A stretch of 64,000 nucleotides of DNA from assembly GCA_003049465.1 (NCBI GenBank), contig PYSS01000110.1, positions 62,001-126,000 of the forward strand. The letters run 5' to 3'. A program made the translations under genes and the position numbers. Of the stretch, positions 55,818 through 64,000 are shown one piece after another; positions within the stretch are counted from its first letter, which is position 1, and each line of letters starts with the position of its first letter. This DNA is from Magnaporthiopsis rhizophila. Lineage: Eukaryota; Ascomycota; Sordariomycetes; Magnaporthales; Magnaporthaceae. The notes beneath the pieces are model-generated. The model did no database searches and had not been told where the DNA came from. It saw only the letters and a list, made by a program, of their open reading frames with translations.

Positions 55818-58800
55818 ATATCCGGATGCGCTCTAGGGATACCGAGCGCCTGGCGGCCTTGGCTGATGCGCATATGGCCCTCGCTGAGCCTGATAAGGTG
55901 TTCTACCACGCATCGGGCCTTGTTACCCGGCCCTGACCGTACATTCCCCGTTGGTATCCGCTCCTATGCGGCATCTCGGCGCCGTCGCTGCTATTCTCAG
56001 CCTTCCTTGCTGAGGACTGAGGAGGGAGGGTGAAAGTATAAGATAAAAGTGTCTCTGACGCTTCTCAATCACAAGGAGCTCTCCAACTCGTTGCCATCGT
56101 CCCGTAGTGGGTTCGGACCGGACTTGCACCTATCAAGGACCCCATGACGGGCTAGACCTCGTGTTTCATCAAAAGGCCGTTCTTAATGGCGTCTTGTCAG
56201 ATCCCAAAATCTCCCGAGATCGGGCCCTGCAAGTAAAAAGCAGTGCTTTGGCCACGACGCTTCCACCCGCCATGTCGTGAGCTAGCTGTAACAGCACAAG
56301 AGGTGTGCTGTGACTACCGTTGTAGGTAGATTCAAGCTTAGAGTCTGGGCTTTGAAAATTCCCTTGTTGGTGATTAGACCAGAGATCTGGCTGTTTTAAT
56401 ATGAGTTGAGCCTAGGCTGGTAGCGGCTAGCCTTCGGGGTGGAGTCGTACATTCTTATAATTCTATATCGACGGTTTCCAACAGTCTGGAGGGCACGCTC
56501 TATTCTGATCATGCCCTAAATGAGCGGGCAGGAGATTCCATGATTCGCCGCTACCGCAGCCGGTAGCCAAAGCGAGCACCGCAAGCTCTGGGCTGGAAGC
56601 TGCAGCCAAGGCGTTGCTGATATACACGCCCGTACGAAAGCTGCTATCTCGGGATCCCGGTGAGCTTCCACAGCTTCAGATCGCCTTGAGCAGACCACGA
56701 GGCGCCAGTGTCAGCCGCTTCCATCGAGATCTCTCACCTGACACCTCGACGGCCGATTAGACCGAGTGCGGGAGTGGTGATACCAAGGGCCAGGTCAGCA
56801 TCCACAAGCAACGGAGGAGCCATGTACGCCGCATATCCTCTTACGGGGGATCAGAGCAGGGGCGCTAGGACGTCGTACTTGATGTGCCCGGCATGCTCCA
56901 TTATCAAGAGCTCAACAGTGCCTTTACAAGCGGCCCTGATACAGAGTGTCTGCAGTCTGCGCAACACGGCCTACGCGGCCCCCACGGCCATCTTTCACCG
57001 CAGCCAAATTGCCCTGCTTGCCTTCTACACCCCTACTTCTTTGACTCGCACCGCAACTTCGTAAGCAATGCCACCGCTCTTGGTCCCAAGCACGGACACT
57101 CCTTCAAGGCGCTCCGTGACCCAGCCGGCGTAACCCCGGCCCAGCTGACCATGCAGGCCGAATCTGGAGGTCTTCACGGACCAGTCGGCGTCATGACAAC
57201 AGTGAACTGAGTGTTAGGAGGCTCTAAAGTCCTACGATAGCGCTTTGCCGATATGCTGGAAGCCGAGGCTTCCAGCTTCTCCATGCCCGGCAAAAAGAGG
57301 CAGCTGGTCTAAGGGAAGCTAGGCTCCTCAAACCAGTGCTTCGGGCAGTAGAGGACGACGGGCGGGATCTAGAGTCATTAGTCACGGGATGGTGTCGCAA
57401 AGGAACGGTACCCACGTGGGGGATCTACGGTATCAGGACCCCGATGCGCGTTACAGAGCCTCGCCCGGTCGCACCGCCGAGACCGACGAATGCTCAATGC
57501 CCCTGCAACGCATATATATAGAGCCAGAGGATCTCCTACTCTCACATTTTCCTACTACTTCTTTAGAGATAGATCAACTGCAAGGTCTACTGCATGCGCC
57601 TCTACTTTGCGATATATGGAGCTGAGCGCGCACCGAGTAGCGGGGAGCTAGACGTCTACACCGACACATGAAAGCTTGTGAACCACGCGCACTTTCGGCA
57701 ACCGGCTCGGCTCGTCCAGAGATATGGGGCTTGATGCCGAGGTGTGCGGGGCCCCTGGGAGGCTGGGAGAAGGTCAAGTGTTCGTGGCTCTGGGGTTGAT
57801 CAACGATATTGGGTAAGAACAGTAGATATCTTCTTTTCTGGATATCTAGTCAAGTCTGGTCTAAAGAACAAAAACCAAAAGGGAGGTTCCTTCATGTGAA
57901 CTTCTCCTAGATATAGCCTGATGCCACCGGCTGAAAAGGGTCATCGTACGGGGCGAGTCCGTGTAAAAGATCTGCTCCGCTAGATGTCAAGCCTCCGTGC
58001 ATGAAATTGGTCAGCCGGTGATCTCCGTGGCGGACCCTCCGTACCGGGAAGCCCGCTGTGCCTGTCTCGGACGCTCCGGCCTTCGGGATCGGGATCTCCT
58101 ACCTAGCCTCGTGCGACCTGTGGCTGCCATTCCAACATTACGGATTGGTTTTCTTTCCCGGGCACAAATGACGATAAGAGCCGCTTCCTGGGTCTTGCAA
58201 CCAACCCGGTAGCATGAAGGAAGGCTTGACAATGCGCGAGGACTGCAGAGTGAGCTGGACCAGGGCCGCTGCGGGAGCAGTCGAAGTAGTGACACCAGCA
58301 CAAGTGGGCTTTGGGCCAAGTTCAGTACTTGAGACCATCGGCCTCGATGGCTTTTCGTTGTGCCCTGCTTCCCGGGGTGGCGTCCAGGCCACCGTCAACA
58401 AACCATCATGGCGGTCACGCCAGAACGCGAGAAGCTCACCCGAAGCAACCATGCGGGACATGTCCCGCTTCTTCCACGGCAGCGCCCCGTTGTGGCAGGG
58501 GTGGCACGATGATGCTCTTCGCTCCTTAACGAGCCTCGTACGTGCTGTCCGGCAACCGCCTCCGCCAAAGCACCCTCGGCCAAGCACCGGGTATAACATC
58601 GGTGAGCTGGTTGCGGCAGGTGTAGGCATGGGTGTTGTCGCTGAGCAGGGCTGTGCGGCCGCCATCTTCAGGGGAAGACGGATATAGAGTCCTTGCTGTT
58701 GCTGGGCTTACCGTCGGGGGTAGCGTAGAATAGGAAAATGCGAAGACGTGTTGCGCAAGGAGTACCGCGAGATGTTCTAGGAGCACCTGCGGACTGCGCT

Positions 58801-59711
58801 TCTGACGGTGGTGCTGAAGAGCTTGGAGCCTGGCAGCGACCACAGGCCCCTGAGCACCTCCATGGCGAGGAAAGAAAGGCGTACGCGCGTGCCCTGGCGA
58901 CCGACCTGAAGTACCAGGAAATGTTTCCACGGGCTTCAGTACGTAGACCGGGTGGATTTGCCTAGCTGGGGGAAAGCCTCGGCGCTCCAGGGAAGTGATG
59001 GCCTCGCACAGGTTCTGGAGGAAGGCGATTCCAGCCCCTCGTTTTTTCTCTTTCGCTTCGTACCGCTTGGTCAACTAAGCGCCCCAACACGGTCGACAAC
59101 GAGCAGTACACGCCGTACATGCGGTACAGCCGGATGTATGACGCCGTGAGGAAGCTTCTAGCCTTGCCGGCGTACGAGGGTTGCGAGGGATTCTTTTGGT
59201 ATCCACTAGTGGTGAGAACACGTTCCTGAGACGGTGGTAGTGTATGCTCGGAGAGCTAGTGCACGGGCTGGATCGGAGTTGAGGGTGGTAGAGTGTAGAG
59301 ACATCGAATGAAGGACAAGCTTCTGGGCTTAAGAGTCCGCCAGGCCGCAGGGGCTACACCTAAAAAGATAGAGTAAGCCCCTGGGGCAAAATAAAAGCGG
59401 CATAACTAAGATACTCTTTCCATTCCCTATTGTGATTCTTCCTTTCCCTTTTTTTCCCCTTCGCCTTTGTCTTGTTATTTCGTTTTCTTTCTCCTCCGAC
59501 CCCGTCCGCGCGAGATGCTTCGAGGATTTGCCACACCAAGTTACCTGATTAGGACCCATGAGCGCAACCTCAATGGGCTGGGAAGAGCTGGACTTCCCTT
59601 GAGGAATATATAAATAGTTGAAGATCCCGGTCGTTTTGCTCTGGCGTTCGTCCTTCTCTCTCACTCTGGCTCCGTGTCCTGTCTTCCATCAATTGACCTT
59701 CCGAACTTCCG
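55818..59711. other. Gene-poor stretch with broken coding-like islands
   Basis: About 3.9 kb contains no intact gene I can support. Several frames read like protein for 30-60 codons and are then cut by stops. Examples are DTERLAALADAHMALAEPDK (plus, near 55840-55900), EQYTPYMRYSRMYDAVRKLL (plus, near 59100-59160) and YREMF, stop, EHLRTALLTVVLKSLEPGSD (plus, near 58765-58840). Longer open frames at 56884-57210 and 58214-58687 have no known domain. The pattern fits decayed genes or old transposable elements. I cannot name the source. Confidence 0.45.
57518..57615. repeat. Degenerate second copy of the candidate element's left end
   Basis: It begins ATAGAGCCAGAGGATCT, three mismatches from the consensus end. 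It keeps TTAGAGATAG and TCTACTGCATGCGCCTCTACT, which match TTAGAGATAG and TCTACTACATGCGCCTCTTCT near 55170-55215. Orientation is the same as the left end of the first copy. Confidence 0.45.
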
Positions 59712-60092
59712 CTATTGAAAGTCGGAGGGGATACTCGTGAGAACCGTTTGCTCTGTGACATTGGCATCAAAATGCTCGGTATAAAAATATCCAAGACTTA
59801 GCGTCTCGACCCTGTTGGAGCAATGCGTCGGCGTACATCTACCAGCCAGGGATAATTCTTGTTGACTTTGAGATGGAAAGGTTGAATGGATCAACTCTTG
59901 TCCATCCACCCTTGTGAGATCCCACAAATCTAACCCGTTGAGCGGTTTCTTTTCGTCGAACTTTGACATCCCATTCCACACACGGAGGTCCTCGACATCG
60001 TTGTCGACGAGCCCCGGAGCCTGAGACAACTCTGCGATGCTTGCTGACGTTGTGCAAAGGATCCATGCTTTGTCCCTTGCCTGCCGAGCCAA
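59712..60092 (-). pseudogene. Possible gene fragment, unknown protein
   Basis: An open frame of 126 codons without an ATG at its start reads like a real protein: ARQARDKAWILCTTSASIAE, DNDVEDLRVWNGMSKFDEKK and GLDLWDLTRVDGQELIHSTF. The first ATG lies within it, 41 codons in. No splice-supported upstream exon was found, and the neighbouring region is decayed. It may be a truncated copy or a small gene with an unseen first exon. I recognise no family. Confidence 0.3.
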
Positions 60093-60167
60093 GTAAAAAT
60101 GTGTTTGCGGTTTGAATGTTTGCTTGAGCTTTTACCATAGTAGATGCCATTTATCCTGCCTCTCGGT

Positions 60168-61928
60168 CTAGTCTATCAGCCAGTCCTCTACCTCAATGCC
60201 CATGCTTCGACCCAGCGGACGGATGACATCCCAGCCAACATTAGCCCTCCACCTGCCTCCGTGATCTGTAGGATCACCTCCGCCGACACGCGCGAGCAGG
60301 CGCAAGCTAGACAGAGTGGCAACGGCCATTGCGACGTCGCAATCCACTGTGCTTCCGGCACCCTTTGCGTGATTCTCCAAGTCCCGACCGGCGCCCGCCG
60401 CCCACTCGCTGCGCAAGGCGACGTAGATGGCCAGCATACGCTCAAAGACGAAGGCGTGAGCGCCGAGTAGCCTGCGGGCAATCTTGCGGTGCTTGCTTCG
60501 GGGCCCGCCGGTGCCGCCTGAGAGGCCGCCGCGACGCCGACGCCGGCCATGGTAATGGGTCGAGAAGAGGGTCAGGTCGTGCTTGGTCGCGTTGTGCGAG
60601 GCCAGATAGGATGATACTAGAAGCAGACGCGCCGTGGTCGGCAGCAGACTGGAGAGATCCGTCGCCGCTGACGGTTGCTCCGATGTGGCGGCAGTGCCCC
60701 TGAATGAGACCTTCCTCTCCAACGCTGTTGTCGTCATTGCAGCAGGAGTGCTGTCATTTTCTGAGGGCTTGTCACTGGCCCGGCTGCTGGTACCATTGGC
60801 GAGGATGCTTCCTTCGCTGGCTCCTGCTGCTGATTCTGTTGCCAGCGCCGGCTGATGCACTGCGGCGATGATCCCTGGTGCCAGTATCTTCTCGTCCTGT
60901 AGATGAGCGCGCGCGGCCACTAGTAGCCTGGTAAGCTCGCGTGGACCGTGGGTCTCCGCGAGGATCGGGGCGGTAAAACGAGGCCAGAGGGTAAAGCAGG
61001 CTTGCTGGAGGGCGGGAAGAGTGCGAGCAGCGGCCCTGCCGAGAGACTCGTAGACCGGGCCGACAAACCGGGGCCACAGGTCGGCAGCGGCGTCGGCAGC
61101 CAGGCCAGGCACGGGAGGCGGAGGGGAAGCGGAGAGTATCTCGATGAACTCGGCCTTGGTGTAGTTCGGGAAGTGCAGGTGAGGCACCATTGCCATTTTG
61201 AGCGCGCCGGGTGGGGGGCAGGTCATTATAAAGGTGGTTGTGAGGTTTGGTATCTAAAAGGCGAAGGAGCATAGGCAAGTCGGTCAGTACGAGTCCCAAG
61301 CCTTCGAACGAAGGTGCTCGGATCTTCTCACTATTTCGGACAGGCGAGCGAGGGCTGGAAGCATCGTTGGCGTAGCCTCCCTCTGGCGGTCGATGCCGTC
61401 GAACACGAGCACGAATCTCCAGCCCGCAGATCTCGTCTCGTCCTGGTCGGAAGAATCAGAACCGCTGCCGCCACCTTTGATCATCTTGGCAAGCTCGACG
61501 GTCAACTGCGAGAGGTTCTCGCAGCGACCTGCGGGTTCTGGCCAGCGCAGGGCGGTAGCAACCTTTGCGAGGGTGGTCTCGAGGAGGTGGCGGCCGGTGA
61601 CGCACTCGGCAGAGCTGACAATGGCGTAGGACAGGTCGGCGCCGTCCTCGGCCATGCGCTCAAGCACGGCCTCGGTAACGACGCTCTTGCCGGTCGCCTC
61701 GCTGCCGTGGATAACGAGGTTGCGACAAGGGGCGGCATGGGGCTAGACGGGAGGGAGCCATGTTAGCCGGGGGGCGGACGTGGAAATGAAGCTCCAGGAT
61801 AGCAGCGAGGAAGCACTCACGTATAACAGTGTTGCCAGGGCTCGAATCTGGGGATCGCGGCAGGGAAAGGACTGCGACAGAGCCGTGAAGACGAGCTCGT
61901 CGGGGAGGCTGAAGAGAGACTGTGCCAT
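60168..61928 (-). CDS. orc5: Origin recognition complex subunit 5
   Basis: Three exons, 61928-61821, 61742-61332 and 61253-60168 (both introns phase 0), give 534 aa. ORC5 is an ATP-binding AAA+ subunit of the six-subunit complex that marks replication origins. The start reads LPDELVFTALSQSFPCRDPQ. Walker A is GSEATGKS (49-56), rebuilt just after intron 1, and Walker B is FVLVFDGID (146-154). Exon 3 opens with IPNLTTTFIMTCPPP, the sensor I strand, and ends with the winged-helix part (LLARVGGGDP, GWDVIRPLGRSMGIEVEDW). The donor ATA|GTGAGA was preferred over one 58 bp further on because only it keeps the frame. A long loop (250-290) is Ser/Ala-rich. The start is shared upstream with the Zn2Cys6 gene. 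Confidence 0.92.
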
Positions 61929-62573
61929 GGCTAGGACCTGCAGACTGTCTGCTGATTGTCGTGCGCATCTACTCGGTCGTTGACGCTGTCGCACAAGCTG
62001 TGGTGGTGTCCGTCTTTCACAGCGCGCACGACGCGTCGAACTCAATCGATTGGAGTTCATGAGCTCCAGTCTAAGGCGTGCTGTCGGCCCCCTAGACCGA
62101 CCCACTTTTTAGTCCCATGGTGTTGGAACTTTGGGTCTCCATCACACCTGACTGACTTTAATTGCTTACGTCGAGGCTCTTGAACAGCATCTCCCATCAT
62201 GTCGGCTACTTGCACGGGTAGGAAAAGAGACAAAGGCTCAATTTAGAAATGATTTGGTAAGCCGGAACCAATACACACCATAATCTCCATCTTCTGCTCT
62301 GCGACCACCTGCCCCCAGGTCCTGGGCCCTGCAAGTGGCTCATGTTGTCTATAGCAAGGTACTTAATAGGCGTCCGCAAATGGATACCTGATCCTACGAG
62401 GGGCAGGCTAGTGCAGGCTGCATTGTAAAGAGGATGATGATTCGACGCCGCCATTGCAGGATGACGCCAACACTTGTGCAGCCTGTTTAGGTCATCTTCT
62501 CTCTGTGTTTCCCATATTTTTGTATTGAACCACCCGACGCTGGATCAGTAGACTCCGTTCGGACGACAGGACC
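61929..62573. promoter_or_regulatory. Shared promoter region between ORC5 and the Zn2Cys6 gene
   Basis: The start codons face away from each other across 645 bp. No coding region is supported. AAGGTACTTAATAGG at about 62355 resembles the recurrent intergenic motif. Confidence 0.5.
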
Positions 62574-64000
62574 ATGTCGGACGACACGACGGCAGGCTTA
62601 CAGGCGCACGCCGACAAGCCATACCACGCAAAACGCCCGCATCGCAAGTCAAGGGCCGGCTGCATCAACTGTAAGCAGCGTCGCGTCAAGTGCTCCGAGG
62701 ACAAACCGCGCTGTCGGGCCTGCAATTTGCGCAAGGAGGACTGCCGATACCCACCAGCTGCCTCGGCCGACGCCGTCGGCCCCCAGCCTGTGTCCAGCAC
62801 CGCTCGCTCTGAAGATGACGGGGACTCCTTGCCCGTCAGGCCTCAGCGGCGCCTAGTAGCCGGCACCCTCGCCAGTCCCCCGGACAGTCCCGCCATTAGT
62901 GAGATGGACTCGGCCGGCTGGGAGGTGCTCGCCTGGGAGCCGGAGTCGTCCCCCACGCCAGCCCCTATCTTTGAGCTCATGCCCCCAGCCGCCTACGCTT
63001 CCAGCGTCGCCGATATGAAGCTGATGTGGTTTTACAACATTAGGGCGGTAGGTGCCGGCCCGAGACGACAAATCTCTGTGTGAATTCGTGACCAGACCAC
63101 TAATATGATAATATAGTTCACCTCCTTCTCTGTCGAAGCTGGTTGTACCCCGTACGTTTACAACATGTTGACGGTTACGATACCGCGGTATGCACTCGGC
63201 AGCCCCTTTCTTCTGAACGCGCTGCTTGGCGTTTCGGCCTTCCAGATGGCCGCCGAGTCCAGCGACAAGATCTCCGAGTCTCGCATCATGGCATATCGCA
63301 CCAGGGCGGTCGAGGGCTACAGGCGCGCCGTCGTCGAGGCCCGGCCCTCAACCTTCCCCGCCCTCATCGTCTCCTCGCTCTTCCTCTGCGTACTCTGCAG
63401 CCAGGACTTCCGCGAGCCCGACGCCAAGCCGTTTTTCATTCTCGATTGGATCATTGTGTGGAGGGGCATTGGCCTCATGGCCGATCTGGTCACCCGCAAA
63501 ACTCTTGTCGACACGGGCTTGTTCATGCTCTTCTCGAGGCCACACACCGACCGCGACGAGACCGCCCGGCATACCCCCGGCAACCTCCTCTTTATGGTCG
63601 CCTCCATCGCCGAGGACGATCCGGACCACGAGTTCCGCGATTCCTATTACGACACCCTCAAAGTGCTAGGCGCCCTTTACATGGACCTCAAGAGCGGGTA
63701 CGGGCCCGTCCTGGAGCTGCGCATCATCACCTTTTTCACCTTCCTGCCCCCACCCTTTATCGAGGCCGCCAAGCTGAAGCGGCCTCGCGCCCTCGTCATC
63801 ATCGCGTACTGGCTCGCCTTCTCCAAGCTCTCGCGCGTGTGGTGGATGCAAGGCATCGCCAAGAACGAGATCGGCCACATCAACCGGCACGTCGGCGACG
63901 AGTGGGCGGCGCTCATGCAGGTGCCACTCGCCGCGAATAGACTCAACGACGCAACCGAGATCGGTCGACTGCTGCTGGGTAACCACGCCTGGACCCCGGT
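62574..64000 (+). CDS. Zn2Cys6 transcription factor, 3' end outside the window
   Basis: Exons 62574-63047 and 63117 to the window end (69-bp phase-0 intron) give at least 452 aa. Exon 2 is open through 64000, so the protein is incomplete. The zinc cluster is Cys30, 33, 40, 47, 50 and 57 (C-x2-C-x6-C-x6-C-x2-C-x6-C), a fungal-only DNA-binding module, with a basic stretch in front (HAKRPHRKSRAG). After a disordered linker, a helical regulatory domain begins near residue 140 (ADMKLMWFYNIRA, spliced to FTSFSVEAG). LLNALLGVSAFQMAAESSDK and RTRAVEGYRRAVVEA follow. This resembles the middle domain of UPC2-like and DUF3468-type regulators. The target pathway is unknown, and neighbouring genes give no metabolic clue. 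Confidence 0.88.

Noticed and set aside
56100..56130. GGGTTCGGACCGG as a tRNA T-arm
   Set aside because: It breaks the invariant T-loop pattern and has no acceptor or anticodon stem partners.
61274..61331. Extension of ORC5 exon 2 to the later GTACTG donor
   Set aside because: That donor is phase 2 and breaks the frame into exon 3; the donor at ATA|GTGAGA gives the family sequence.
63143..63940. A 265-codon frame in the Zn2Cys6 region
   Set aside because: It is an out-of-frame reading; the true second exon is open from 63117 to the window end.

Overview
The window is nuclear DNA of a filamentous ascomycete, most likely a Sordariomycete. Genes carry short introns (45-160 bp) with GT..AG ends and CTAAC/CTGAC-like branch sites. 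Intergenic DNA is full of pyrimidine runs and CCTAGGTA-like motifs. The proteins are typical of Pezizomycotina: a Zn2Cys6 regulator, Myb-like factors and a SUZ12 subunit of Polycomb complex 2. I saw no bacterial, viral, CRISPR, rRNA or tRNA signal.

Layout. 1.6-5.2 kb: a nuclear-looking protein with two copies of an unnamed GYW..DKHAVIG domain, behind a 1.4-kb intron. 6.7-13.8 kb: ZPR1, the ribosome-biogenesis helicase DBP6 and, divergently, mitochondrial seryl-tRNA synthetase. 15.0-26.4 kb: a cluster of small Myb-like DNA-binding protein genes. Seven are of one type on the minus strand; three of these look complete and four shortened. Two are of a second type on the plus strand. 27.6-32.8 kb: UFD1, the U5 snRNP GYF protein LIN1 and the AAA+ ATPase RVB2. 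33.9-43.7 kb: three poorly characterised nuclear-looking proteins (a coiled-coil protein, a disordered protein with a helical C-terminal domain, an F-box/leucine-rich protein). 45.4-47.8 kb: SUZ12 with an added C-terminal PHD-like finger. 50.0-54.7 kb: a SLY41-type transporter and splicing factor SF3B2/CUS1, divergent. 54.7-60.1 kb: a gene-poor stretch with decayed coding islands and a candidate terminal-inverted-repeat element. 60.2-64 kb: ORC5 and, divergently, a Zn2Cys6 transcription factor that runs off the window.

How the genes relate. Most are independent housekeeping genes (splicing: LIN1, SF3B2; ribosome and translation: DBP6, SerRS, ZPR1; proteolysis: UFD1; replication: ORC5; chromatin: RVB2, SUZ12), several in head-to-head pairs sharing a promoter region. 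The one true cluster is the Myb-like array. All seven minus-strand members have the same architecture: a first exon that encodes the DNA-binding domain (exactly 155 nt in four of them) and ends in a phase-2 intron. This points to local duplication followed by decay or diversification. It is the most novel system in the window.

Limits. Exon joins were built by hand from splice consensus, frame and family knowledge; no searches were run. Names are secure for ZPR1, DBP6, SerRS, UFD1, LIN1, RVB2, SUZ12, SF3B2 and ORC5. They are tentative or absent for the rest.
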